DNA from: Pseudomonas sp. CAN1
GTDB taxonomy: Bacteria > Pseudomonadota > Gammaproteobacteria > Pseudomonadales > Pseudomonadaceae
DNA: 34,753 nucleotides
Direction: 5' to 3'
Assembly (NCBI RefSeq): GCF_030462585.1
Contig: NZ_JASMRU010000027.1
Coordinates: forward strand, 1-34,753
Shown: positions 1-7,779 of the stretch, piece by piece
How positions within the stretch are numbered: the stretch's first letter is position 1
Layout: every line of letters starts with the position of its first letter
Program-made: the position numbers and the translations under genes
Notes under the pieces: model-generated
What the model saw: only the letters and a program-made list of their open reading frames with translations
What the model was told of the DNA's origin: nothing
Databases searched by the model: none

Positions 1-651
1 ACCGAAGCCGTCCAGGCATTGCAGGCGGGAGCCCGGCTGGAAGAGGAGCGGGTGGACATCTGCCTGTCGATCCCGCCGGCCGAAGGTGTGGAATGGCTGA
101 CCCGGCCGCTGCTGCGCTTCATGGAGGAATCGCGCTCGGTGCGGGTGAGCGTGATCACCGCGCCGGGCATGCCCCAGGTGGACTGGCGCCGCGCCGACGT
201 GGCGGTGATCTACGGCACGCCACCGTGGCCGGGAGTCTGGTGGAGCCTGCTGCATGGCATCCGCATGACGCCGGTGTGCAGCCCGCAGTACCTGCGCGGA
301 CCGCTGGCCATCGCCGAGGCCGCCGACCTGGCGCAGCACCGGCTGCTGCACGAGGACGACGGCAGCCAGTGGCAGCAATGGCTGGCCGAGGCTGGATACA
401 GTCGAGTTGGTGCCGAGGACATCCATTTCGAGGATTTCGGCATGGTCCTGCAGGCGGCGCGCGATGGTTTCGGCGTGGCGCTCAGCGACGAGACGGTATC
501 CCAGCGGGACCTCGACGAAGGCCGGCTGGTGCGCCCGCTGCCGATTTCGGTGGCGGCGGTGCACAACTACTACGTGGTCTGCCCCGAGGCGAAGCGCGAA
601 CGCCCGGAGGTCCGGGCGTTCATCGAGTGGTTGTTGTCGATTGGCGAGTAG
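1..651 (+). CDS. LysR-family transcriptional regulator, C-terminal part (5' end outside window)
   Basis: The reading frame is open from base 1 to the TAG at 649-651, giving about 216 residues of a LysR substrate-binding domain. The DNA-binding N-terminus lies to the left of the window. Visible family features are the first effector-domain strand (around VDICLSIPP), the DVAVIYG segment, a VCSPQYL segment, and a late GFGVALSDE segment followed by LVRPLP. This pattern is closest to the GcvA/AmpR-like branch of LysR regulators, which is a family-level inference. The target cannot be inferred, because the divergent neighbour is off the window and the next gene downstream is on the opposite strand behind a repeat-filled gap. 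Confidence 0.85.
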   Translation, partial: TEAVQALQAGARLEEERVDICLSIPPAEGVEWLTRPLLRFMEESRSVRVSVITAPGMPQVDWRRADVAVIYGTPPWPGVWWSLLHGIRMTPVCSPQYLRGPLAIAEAADLAQHRLLHEDDGSQWQQWLAEAGYSRVGAEDIHFEDFGMVLQAARDGFGVALSDETVSQRDLDEGRLVRPLPISVAAVHNYYVVCPEAKRERPEVRAFIEWLLSIGE

Positions 652-675
652 GGGGCGACGGGCTCGGCATGAGCC

Positions 676-781
676 TGTAGGAGCGAGCTTGCTCGCGAAC
701 CCGAGTCAACCCGACGCGCCAGTGCAGATTGATCGGTCGTTGTTCGCGAGCAATGACGATGGTGTCCCCCTCGCTCCTACA
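676..781. repeat. REP-type inverted pair
   Basis: A left unit begins TGTAGGAGCGAGCTTGCTCG and a right unit ends CTCGCTCCTACA, so the two ends are inverted copies of each other with a spacer of about 50 bases. Each unit contains its own small stem (GAGCGAGCTTGCTCGC). The same family recurs at 14124, 16280-16353 and 34308 in this window. It belongs to the short palindromic REP repeats common between Pseudomonas genes. Together with the next repeat it fills most of the gene-free stretch 652-970. Confidence 0.8.
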
Positions 782-809
782 AGGATCAGGTGACTCCGTG
801 CCTGGGTTT

Positions 810-939
810 CCCTCTCCCTAACCCTCTCCCTGAAGGGAGAGGGGACCGTTCGGTGCAGGCGGGAACCATGGCGTCAGCCGGTGCGAACAGCTCCCTCTCC
901 CTTCGGAGCGGGGCGCGCAGCCAGGGCGGGGGGAGAGGG
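810..939. repeat. 130-bp CCCTCTCCC-armed palindromic repeat, copy A
   Basis: The element starts and ends with CCCTCTCCC / GGGAGAGGG arms around a core of about 46 bases (845-890). The left arm is the short form, with a CTCCCTGAAGGGAG hairpin. The right arm is the long form, containing GGAGCGGGGCGCGCAGCC. A second copy of the same total length lies at 23567-23696 with the arm types exchanged. No ORF inside looks real. Confidence 0.8.
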
Positions 940-970
940 CCGGGCGTGCGCCGGGCGCCACCTGGAACCA

Positions 971-1879
971 TCAATACCCGTAACCCCGCCCATCGGTGAA
1001 CTGGATGTCGGTCAGGATGCTGATGTCCTTCTCCACCTTGTACAGCTCCGAGCTCCTGATCAGTTCCGGATCGCTGAAGGCTTCGCCCTTGGCGCGGCCG
1101 GCCTGGATCTGCTGCATCTTGTCGCGCACCGCGACGACATCGGAGTAAGTCATGGCTGGCACCTTGCTCGGGTCCTCGTCGGCGTGGGCGCCGTAGAGGG
1201 TGGTCTGCGGGTTGATCACCTTCAGCGTGGAGTCCAGCGAGGCGACGTAGTCCTTGAGGTTCCCGGCCAGCAGCCAGGACGGGTAGAGGTGGTCGCCGGA
1301 GAGCAGGATGTTGTGTGCTTCGTCGTACAGCGCGACTTCGTCCGGGGTGTGGCCGGGCATGCTCAGCAACCGTAGCTTGAGGCCGCCCAGGTCGATTACC
1401 TCGTCGGGCTTGACCAGCCGCGAGACCTTGAAGGGCGGCAGGGTCATGTGGTCGATGTTGCCCAGGTAGACCGGCTCGGGCACATGGTAGAGGCCATCGG
1501 CGCGGCGGAATTTCGCGGTGAACGGCGTATCCACCAGGTAGATGCTCTGGAAGTTGTGCAACCCGCCCAGGTGGTCGAAGTGCAGGTGCGAGGGCAGCAC
1601 CGAAAGCGGCTTGTCGGTGATCTGCCGGGCGACCTGGGTGATGTCTTCCTTCTGGTTGGCGCCCGAGTCGAACATCAGCGCCTGGTTCGCGCCCACCAGC
1701 AGGTACGAATAGTTCTTCTGGTAGTAGTTCGGCTCGCCGATGGCGTAGAGGAAGTCCGACAGCTTGTGCACCACGAAGGCCTGTTTCTCAACATTGGGCG
1801 CCTCGGCGGCAGTGGCGGCGAGCGGGGCGCCGAGCAGGGTGGTGGAAGCCAGGGCCAGGACTTTGATCAGCGTGCGCAT
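971..1879 (-). CDS. Secreted metallo-beta-lactamase-fold hydrolase
   Basis: This 302-residue protein has a Sec signal peptide (MRTLIKVLALASTTLLGAPLAATAAEA), so it should act in the periplasm. The metallo-beta-lactamase-fold signature is H98-L-H100-F-D102-H103, and further metal ligands are likely H177 (MPGHTPDE), D196 (SGDHLYP) and H232 (YGAHADE). This set fits a dinuclear zinc hydrolase. The substrate is unknown; the fold covers beta-lactamases, glyoxalase II and lactonases. The ATG at 1879 is preceded by an AGAGGTT-type ribosome site. The gene is divergent from the autotransporter, with a shared upstream region of about 280 bases, and no partner is adjacent on its own strand. I see no reason to call it a beta-lactamase. 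Confidence 0.88.
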   Translation of the reverse strand: MRTLIKVLALASTTLLGAPLAATAAEAPNVEKQAFVVHKLSDFLYAIGEPNYYQKNYSYLLVGANQALMFDSGANQKEDITQVARQITDKPLSVLPSHLHFDHLGGLHNFQSIYLVDTPFTAKFRRADGLYHVPEPVYLGNIDHMTLPPFKVSRLVKPDEVIDLGGLKLRLLSMPGHTPDEVALYDEAHNILLSGDHLYPSWLLAGNLKDYVASLDSTLKVINPQTTLYGAHADEDPSKVPAMTYSDVVAVRDKMQQIQAGRAKGEAFSDPELIRSSELYKVEKDISILTDIQFTDGRGYGY

Positions 1880-2158
1880 GGGGCGCGAACCTCTTTCTCG
1901 TTGTTGTCGGTGACGGGTCGGCGGCGCTGTGGCCGCCCGCTCATCTCAACGCCGAGAAGGGGGCAGTTCAATCGACGATTTCTAAAGCCTGGGGCTTCAG
2001 CCTGGCTAAAGTTTCCCGTCCGGTGAGTGTATCGCCTGCGTTACATGGCTCTAGCACGGGCCTGTGCGGCTCGTCGGAGCAGCGTGATATCGATTTGGCT
2101 ATATCCGATCAATCAACTAAGACTTTCAGGGAGCCCCTACCAGGATTCGGACAGAACC

Positions 2159-4864
2159 ATGGCATGGCAACGCTTGCGGTGCGCATTGAATGCGGTACTC
2201 CCGCTCACGTTTCTGCTGCCGGGTAGCGAGCCTCGCGCCGACTGCAGTCTCTCCCCGGGGCCGGGGAACGATGCCCATGTCTGCAGTTCCGGCACTGCCA
2301 CATCACTGACCGACCCTTCCGGCGACAACAGCCTGAGCTTCCCCGCAGGCGGCACCGGCACCATCACCGGCAGCGTCACCTTCGGCAACGGCGCTGATAG
2401 CGTGGTCATGGACTCGGGCAACATTGGCGGCGGCCTCAGCCAGGGCGGCGGCGCCGACAGTTTCCGCATGAGCGCCGGGATCATCCAGGGCGCGGTCAGC
2501 CAGGGCGATGGCGTCGATGACTTCGTCATGACCGGCGGCAGCATTGGCTCGCTGGCCCAGGGCGACCAGCGCGATTTCTTCAGCATGAGCGGCGGCATCA
2601 TCATCGGTGCCTTCGAGGATGGCGACACCGCGCGCATGAGCGGCGGCACCATCGGCCGGGTCGACATGAAGCTGGACAACAACCTGTTCGACATGTCCGG
2701 CGGCGCAATCATCGGCAACCTGGTCACCGGCTTCGGCCAGGACACCGTCATCCTCTCCGCCGGCAGCATCGGTGGCAACGTCAGCCTGAGCGGCGGCGAC
2801 GACAGCATGACGATCACCGGCGGCGGTATTCGCGGGCAGGTCCTGCTGAGCTTCGGCAACGACCGCCTGACCTGGGACGGTGGTGGCACCGTGCGTAGCG
2901 CCATCTTCATGGGCGATGGCGATGATACGGCGCTGCTGCGCAACCTCAGCGAAACCCAGCTCTCCAGCACACCTTCCGTCGATGGCGGGCCGGGCAACGA
3001 CAGCCTCACCTTCGTCAGCACCCGCACCAACCGGGGCGGGCGCTACGTCGGCTGGGAAAATATCGCGCTGACCGGAGGCTCGCGGCTGGACCTCAACGAC
3101 ATCCTCGGGCTGGGCGACGCCGGCAGTGGTACCGGCAGCCTGCTGATCGACTCCAGCAGCCTGCTGACTTCCAGCCGCGGACGCATCCTGCCGTTCACTG
3201 CATCTTCCCATGCGCGGCTGGTGAATGCCGGCGTCATCGACCTGACCGCCTCCGGCGCACGAGTTGACGACCGGCTGACGATCAACGGTGACTACCAGGG
3301 CGAGAACGGCACCCTGCGCCTGCAGAGCGTGCTGGCCGGTGACGATGCGCCGTCGGATCGCCTGGTGGTCAACCAGGGCAGCATCTCGGGCAACACCCAG
3401 CTGGCAATCAGCAACCTCGGCGGTGCCGGCGCGCTTACCGAACTCAACGGCATCCAGGTGGTGGAGGCCGGGCAGGGCGCGGTCAGCAGCAACGATGCGT
3501 TCCACCTGGCCCAGGGGCTTTCCGTCGGGCCTTATCAGTACTACCTGTTCAAGGGCGGCTATACCGCGGGTTCGGAGAACAGCTGGTACCTGCGCTCCAG
3601 CGTGGCCAATACGCCGGAGCCGCCGGTCGCGCCGCCCGAGCCGCCGGTGTCTCCGCCGGAACCGCCCGTAGCCCCGCCCGAACCGCCGGTGGAGCCGCCG
3701 GCGATCCTGCCGGAGCAGCCGGAAAACCCGCCCGGCACGCCGCCAGAGCCGCCGCCGACAGCCGCCGTGACCGCGCCGCCGGAACCGCCCGTCGCACCAC
3801 CGGCCCAACCGGGCACCCCGCCAGCACCGCTGGAGCCAGCGGCCACGGCACCGGTGGCCGCGCCGGGCACGCCTGCGCTGCCAACGCCGAGTGTGGGCGA
3901 AGCCATCACTATCTACCGCCCGGAGGTGCCGCTCTATTCCGCCGTACCGCCGGTGGCTGCGCTGCTGGTCAGCAGCGCCATCGGCACCTTCCACGAGCGC
4001 CAGGGCGAGCAGAGCCTGCTCGGCGAAACCGGCGCAGTACCCGCCGGCTGGGTGCGGGTGATGGGGCAGAGCCTGCGGCAGAGCTGGGCCGGCACCGTCT
4101 CGCCGAGCTTCGACGGCAACCTCGACGGCTTCCAGGTCGGCCATGACCTGTTCGGCCTGGCCATGGACAACGGCTACACCCAGCGTGCCGGCCTGTTCGT
4201 CGGCCATTCCAGCCTCGATGGCGACGTGAAGGGCTTCAGCCTCGGCTTCGAGAACCGCCACAGCGGCGACCTCGACCTGGATGGCGACAGCTTGGGCGCC
4301 TACTGGACCTTGAGCAGCCCCACCGGTGGTTACCTCGACCTGGTCGCCATGGGTACACGCCTGGACGGCCGCAGCCGCTCCGACCGTGGTTACAAGATCG
4401 ACCTCGACGGCCACGCCTGGGCGGTATCCGCCGAGGCTGGCCAACCGTTCCCGGTCAGCCCGCGCTGGGTGGTCGAGCCGCAGGCGCAGCTGATCGTGCA
4501 GAAGGTCTCGCTGGACAGCGACAACGACGGCATCTCGCACATTGCCTTCGACACCCAGGAGCAATACACCGGCCGCGTCGGCGCGCGCCTCAAGGGCCGC
4601 TACCTGGTCAACGGCACGGCGCTGGAGCCCTGGCTGCGGACCAACCTCTGGCACAACTTCGGTGGCCGCGACGCGGTGGTCTACGACCATGCCGATGCCA
4701 TTCGCACCGACCACCAGAGCAGTTCCATGGACATCGGTGGCGGCGTCGCCGCGCGCCTGTCCGAAGCGGTCGCGCTGTACGCGTCGGCCACTTACAGCGG
4801 GAACATCGACAGCGAGAACCAGGAGTCGCAGAGCGGCAGCATCGGCTTGCGGATCAGCTGGTGA
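2159..4864 (+). CDS. Autotransporter (type Va) with beta-helix passenger and Pro-rich linker
   Basis: The protein is about 901 residues from the ATG at 2159. A signal peptide follows (MAWQRLRCALNAVLPLTFLL, then a site near PRAD). An upstream in-frame GTG at 2027 would add 44 residues without an obvious signal peptide, so 2159 is preferred. Residues about 60-260 are a run of turns of about 20 residues with the pattern MSGG-I-G-x-G-D, typical of a right-handed beta-helix passenger. Residues about 484-577 form a linker of PPEPPV-type repeats. From about residue 630 (GWVRVMGQ) to the end is an autotransporter beta-barrel ending in RISW, an aromatic terminus as expected for the BAM complex. The passenger should be exported to the cell surface. 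I see no protease or esterase catalytic motif, so adhesion is only a guess. Confidence 0.88.
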   Translation: MAWQRLRCALNAVLPLTFLLPGSEPRADCSLSPGPGNDAHVCSSGTATSLTDPSGDNSLSFPAGGTGTITGSVTFGNGADSVVMDSGNIGGGLSQGGGADSFRMSAGIIQGAVSQGDGVDDFVMTGGSIGSLAQGDQRDFFSMSGGIIIGAFEDGDTARMSGGTIGRVDMKLDNNLFDMSGGAIIGNLVTGFGQDTVILSAGSIGGNVSLSGGDDSMTITGGGIRGQVLLSFGNDRLTWDGGGTVRSAIFMGDGDDTALLRNLSETQLSSTPSVDGGPGNDSLTFVSTRTNRGGRYVGWENIALTGGSRLDLNDILGLGDAGSGTGSLLIDSSSLLTSSRGRILPFTASSHARLVNAGVIDLTASGARVDDRLTINGDYQGENGTLRLQSVLAGDDAPSDRLVVNQGSISGNTQLAISNLGGAGALTELNGIQVVEAGQGAVSSNDAFHLAQGLSVGPYQYYLFKGGYTAGSENSWYLRSSVANTPEPPVAPPEPPVSPPEPPVAPPEPPVEPPAILPEQPENPPGTPPEPPPTAAVTAPPEPPVAPPAQPGTPPAPLEPAATAPVAAPGTPALPTPSVGEAITIYRPEVPLYSAVPPVAALLVSSAIGTFHERQGEQSLLGETGAVPAGWVRVMGQSLRQSWAGTVSPSFDGNLDGFQVGHDLFGLAMDNGYTQRAGLFVGHSSLDGDVKGFSLGFENRHSGDLDLDGDSLGAYWTLSSPTGGYLDLVAMGTRLDGRSRSDRGYKIDLDGHAWAVSAEAGQPFPVSPRWVVEPQAQLIVQKVSLDSDNDGISHIAFDTQEQYTGRVGARLKGRYLVNGTALEPWLRTNLWHNFGGRDAVVYDHADAIRTDHQSSSMDIGGGVAARLSEAVALYASATYSGNIDSENQESQSGSIGLRISW
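3609..3800 (+). repeat. Tandem PPEPPV-coding repeat in autotransporter linker
   Basis: Units of about 18-24 bases encode PPEPPV, with V, A or S variants, several times in a row and then degenerate to PPAQPGTPPAPLEPA. Codons for Pro are mostly CCG, with CCC and CCA changes between units. That mixture points to an older, diverging array rather than a recent slippage product. The stretch separates passenger and barrel. Confidence 0.7.
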
Positions 4865-4869
4865 AAGCC

Positions 4870-4913
4870 ATTAGCGGAAGTGATTCCAGCGATTCTCCAT
4901 AAGGGCCGCTAAT
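4870..4913. other. Inverted repeat after the autotransporter gene
   Basis: ATTAGCGG (4870-4877) and CCGCTAAT (4906-4913) form a perfect 8-bp stem with a 28-base loop, starting six bases after the autotransporter stop. No T-tract follows, so it is not a standard intrinsic terminator. It may be an mRNA 3'-end structure. Confidence 0.4.
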
Positions 4914-5017
4914 CCTTCATTCGGGGATTTCATGGCAGCCACCGGGCCATGCCGGTAGAACTGTATGGGTCGGGCGCGCTGTTCGTGCCCATTCCCACCC
5001 TTCCCGGAGCTATTCCA

Positions 5018-5110
5018 ATGACGTCCAGATGGACCGCCTTGCTGTGTGTGCTGAAAACCCTGTCCGTCGCCTGGGGCGACTACAACAAGCGCAACTTCGT
5101 CCGCCGCTGA
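5018..5110 (+). CDS. Candidate 30-residue small protein upstream of B3/4 gene
   Basis: An ATG at 5018 opens a 30-codon frame to the TGA at 5108-5110. CGGAG at 5004-5008 is a plausible ribosome site nine bases upstream. The peptide starts with a hydrophobic half (MTSRWTALLCVLKTLSVAW) and ends in a charged tail (GDYNKRNFVRR). The stop is 58 bases before the B3/4-domain gene on the same strand, so it could be a leader peptide or a small co-transcribed protein. I do not recognise it. It lacks the Glu-x-x-x-Tyr core of PqqA. Chance occurrence is possible at this length. Confidence 0.35.
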   Translation: MTSRWTALLCVLKTLSVAWGDYNKRNFVRR

Positions 5111-5168
5111 GGCCGGCGATTTGCCCAACTGCTCCACCTCGTTTCCGCCGTACCCCAAGGATTCCGCC

Positions 5169-5864
5169 ATGCAAGCTGTCACCCCGCAGATCGCCCCCGC
5201 CATTGCCACCATCGCTCCCGGTTTTCGTGCCCTGAGCATCACCGTGGAAGCCGCACCGATCCTCCATCCGGAGGTGGCCGCGCAGGCCCTGCAGCGAGCC
5301 TGTGCGGCACTGGCGGCTGGCGAACCGGCCTGGGGCGACACGCACCTGGCGGCCTGGGCCGAAGTGTTCCGCCGCTTCGGCGCCAAACCCCAGCGCACGC
5401 CCTGTTCGGCGGAGGCGCTGCGCAAGCGCGCGTTGCGCGACGGCGGCCTGCCGAGCATCGATCCTGTGGTGGACCTGTACAACGCCATCAGCGTGCAGTT
5501 CGCCATTCCGGTCGGCGGGGAAAACCTCGCCGCCTACGCCGGCACTCCGCGTCTGCTGATCGCCGACGGCAGCGAGACCTTCGACACCATGAAGGACGGC
5601 GCGCCGGCCCATGAATCCCCCGATGCCGGCGAAGTCATCTGGCGCGACGATTTCGGCGTCACCTGCCGCCGCTGGAACTGGCGCCAGGGCGTGCGCACCC
5701 GCCTGGACGCCGAGGCGCAGCGCATGTGGTTCATCCTCGAAAGCCTGCCGGAGATGCCGCTGGAAGCCCTGCATGAAGCCGGCGACCAGCTCGTCGCCGG
5801 GTTGTTGGCGATGATGCCGGGTGCACGGGCCGAAACGCTGTTGGTGGGAACGGACGCTCGATAG
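5169..5864 (+). CDS. B3/4-domain-containing protein
   Basis: This 231-residue protein resembles stand-alone B3/B4 domains, the fold also found in the phenylalanyl-tRNA synthetase beta chain. The recognisable core is LPSIDPVVDLYNAISVQFAI followed by a PVGGENL segment and a DFGVTCRRWNWRQG segment. Stand-alone members are thought to bind or edit aminoacyl-tRNA or amino acids, but no function can be assigned here. The start at 5169 is chosen because AAGGA (5157-5161) sits seven bases upstream; an earlier in-frame ATG at 5121 has no such site. fosA follows after 68 bases on the same strand, perhaps in the same transcript. Confidence 0.8.
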   Translation: MQAVTPQIAPAIATIAPGFRALSITVEAAPILHPEVAAQALQRACAALAAGEPAWGDTHLAAWAEVFRRFGAKPQRTPCSAEALRKRALRDGGLPSIDPVVDLYNAISVQFAIPVGGENLAAYAGTPRLLIADGSETFDTMKDGAPAHESPDAGEVIWRDDFGVTCRRWNWRQGVRTRLDAEAQRMWFILESLPEMPLEALHEAGDQLVAGLLAMMPGARAETLLVGTDAR

Positions 5865-5932
5865 ACGGGTGAAGGCAACCGGCGCCGCGAAACCTCTGGC
5901 ATGCTCGACGTTCTCGATTACGGATGCCTGCC

Positions 5933-6343
5933 ATGCTCGCCGGACTGAATCACCTCACCCTGGCCACCGCCGATCTTTCGCGCAGCATCCGGTTCTACCA
6001 GGAGGCTCTGGGGGCTCGGCTGCGAGCGCGCTGGGCGGCTGGGGCCTATCTGGCCGTGGGGGATCTGTGGCTCTGCCTGTCCCTGGATGAAGCTCGCCAG
6101 CAGGGAGCGGGCCGGGATTACACCCATTACGCCTTTTCCGTTGCGCCAGCTGATTTCGCCGCCCTGCGTGAGCGCCTGCTCGCCGTCCCGGTCCAGGCCT
6201 GGAAGGACAATTCCAGCGAAGGCGACTCCTTTTACTTCCTCGACCCGGACGGCCACCGCCTGGAAATTCACGTTGGCACCCTGGAGTCGCGTCTCGCCGA
6301 GTGTCGGCGACACCCCTACCGCGACATGCAGTTCTTCGACTGA
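5933..6343 (+). CDS. fosA: Fosfomycin glutathione transferase FosA
   Basis: The protein has 136 residues and matches the chromosomal FosA type of Pseudomonas aeruginosa along its whole length ([11 protein letters not shown] start, [27 protein letters not shown]). FosA is a Mn/K-dependent vicinal-oxygen-chelate enzyme that adds glutathione to the epoxide of fosfomycin in the cytoplasm. Expected metal ligands are present as H7, H65 and E111; the last two are shifted by one relative to the reference because of a one-residue insertion before position 62. T9, K91, S95, S99, Y101 and R120 match the catalytic and K-loop residues. The ATG at 5933 fits the family N-terminus; an in-frame ATG at 5924 is also possible. 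The gene is convergent with the TetR gene, with an 18-base gap. Confidence 0.93.
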   Translation: MLAGLNHLTLATADLSRSIRFYQEALGARLRARWAAGAYLAVGDLWLCLSLDEARQQGAGRDYTHYAFSVAPADFAALRERLLAVPVQAWKDNSSEGDSFYFLDPDGHRLEIHVGTLESRLAECRRHPYRDMQFFD

Positions 6344-6361
6344 TTCAGTAGGGGAGCGCGG

Positions 6362-7006
6362 TCAGGCTGTGCGCGCCGTGTCGGTCAGCTTTTCCAGATA
6401 CGCGCAGAACATGTCCGCCATGGCCTCGCTGAAGGCCTGGATTTCCTCCGCGCTGCGTGGGCTTTCCGAGAACTGCTTGCCCACCGAACCCAGTGTCGTG
6501 GTGATCAGTTCGCGGGCCAGCGTGCGCTGTGCATCGCTGGCGTGCGGCAGGACCTCGGCGATGAACGCCTGGAAGATGCCTTCGCTGGCGGCCTTGGCTT
6601 CCCTGGCCTCGGGGGCGTCGCGGTAGAGCGGGGCGGCGTCGCTCAGGGCGATGCGCATGCGCGCTTCCTCGCACTCGGAGCGGACGAAGGCGTGTACCAG
6701 GTTGCGCAGGCGTTGCAGCGGCGCCTGGGCCGTATCGCTGAGCAGGCCGCAGAGCATTTCGGTGGTCTGCCGCCACTCGTCGCTCTGCAGGCGGAAGAGG
6801 ATCGCGGCCTTGTTCGGGAAGTACTGGTACAGCGAGCCGACACTGACGCCGGCGCGCTCGGCGACCCGTGCGGTGGTGAAACGCTGGGCGCCTTCCTTCT
6901 CCAGAACCTGAACAGCGGCGTCGAGAATGGCCGTCACGAGGTCGTTGGAACGGGCCTGTTTCGGCTCCTTGCGCGTGGAAATACGCGGGCTGCGGCGTTC
7001 GCTCAT
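6362..7006 (-). CDS. TetR/AcrR-family transcriptional regulator
   Basis: This 214-residue protein has a typical N-terminal TetR helix-turn-helix at residues about 22-68, including RFTTARVAERAGVSVGSLYQYFPNK. The variable C-terminal ligand domain contains an ARELITTTLGSVGKQFSES segment. The ATG at 7006 is preceded on its strand by a GGAG ribosome site. It is divergent from the O-methyltransferase gene with 96 bases between the starts, so it probably represses that gene and itself. It is convergent with fosA. The ligand is unknown. Confidence 0.9.
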   Translation of the reverse strand: MSERRSPRISTRKEPKQARSNDLVTAILDAAVQVLEKEGAQRFTTARVAERAGVSVGSLYQYFPNKAAILFRLQSDEWRQTTEMLCGLLSDTAQAPLQRLRNLVHAFVRSECEEARMRIALSDAAPLYRDAPEAREAKAASEGIFQAFIAEVLPHASDAQRTLARELITTTLGSVGKQFSESPRSAEEIQAFSEAMADMFCAYLEKLTDTARTA

Positions 7007-7102
7007 GGCTGGCTCCGGCAATGCGAATAGTAAAACCTGACGAAAAGATCGCATTCTAGTCGGGAGCTGTTTCGCACTCAAATGCCACAAGGAAAACCCA
7101 GC

Positions 7103-7768
7103 ATGACGACTCTCACTTCCGCCCCCATCGCACCCTTGCTGCAACACCTGTTCGAGGAGGCCGACGCGGCTTCTCCGCAGTCCAGCCCGGCGTTCGCCAA
7201 TCTCGACCAGGCCGCGCTGACCCGCCTGATGCAGAGCAAGACCCAGTACCGCGAACTCTACGGCCAACTGAAGGACCAGCCGCTGCCGGTATCGCGGGAA
7301 ACCGGTGCGCTGCTGTACATGCTGGCGCGCAGCATCGGCGCGAAGCACATCGTCGAGTTCGGCACTTCGTTCGGCATCTCCACGTTGCATCTGGCCGCAG
7401 CGCTGCGCGACAACGGCGGCGGCCGGCTGATCACCAGCGAGTTCGAGTCTTCGAAGGTGGCTCGGGCCCAGGCCAACCTGGTGGCCGGCGGTGTCGCCGA
7501 CCTGGTGGAGATCCGCCAGGGCGACGCGCTGCAGACCCTGGCCCGCGACCTGCCGGAGAGCATCGACTTGCTGCTGCTCGATGGCGCCAAGTCGCTCTAT
7601 CCGGAAATCCTCGCGCTGGTGGAAAGCCGCCTGCGCCCCGGCGCGATGATCATCGCGGACAACGCCGATTACTGCCCCGAGTACCTGGCCGAAGTTCGCA
7701 TGCCGGGCGGGCGCTACCTGTCGATTCCCTTTGCCGACGACGTGGAGCTGTCCATGCGCCTGGGCTGA
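7103..7768 (+). CDS. Class I SAM-dependent O-methyltransferase
   Basis: This 221-residue protein belongs to the small O-methyltransferase family related to catechol and caffeoyl-CoA methyltransferases. SAM-binding motif I is IVEFGTSFGIS (about residues 83-93), followed by an acidic strand ending (ITSEFES), a DLLLLDGAKSLYPE segment with the metal-binding Asp region, and IIADNAD. The start at 7103 is set by AAGGAAA at 7089 eight bases upstream; an in-frame ATG at 7082 lacks such a site. The divergent TetR gene is its likely regulator. It ends 11 bases before the convergent LysR stop. The substrate is unknown. Confidence 0.88.
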   Translation: MTTLTSAPIAPLLQHLFEEADAASPQSSPAFANLDQAALTRLMQSKTQYRELYGQLKDQPLPVSRETGALLYMLARSIGAKHIVEFGTSFGISTLHLAAALRDNGGGRLITSEFESSKVARAQANLVAGGVADLVEIRQGDALQTLARDLPESIDLLLLDGAKSLYPEILALVESRLRPGAMIIADNADYCPEYLAEVRMPGGRYLSIPFADDVELSMRLG

Positions 7769-7779
7769 GGCCGCGCTGG

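Noticed and set aside
971-1879. Calling the secreted metallo-beta-lactamase-fold protein an antibiotic resistance enzyme
   Set aside because: The fold is shared by many hydrolases, and nothing in the sequence indicates beta-lactam specificity.
2303-4714. Minus-strand frame of about 800 codons opposite the autotransporter
   Set aside because: It is antisense to a protein with signal peptide, beta-helix repeats and barrel, and has no recognisable domain.
5018-5110. Reading the 30-codon ORF as pqqA
   Set aside because: It lacks the conserved Glu-x-x-x-Tyr pair, and no pqq genes follow.
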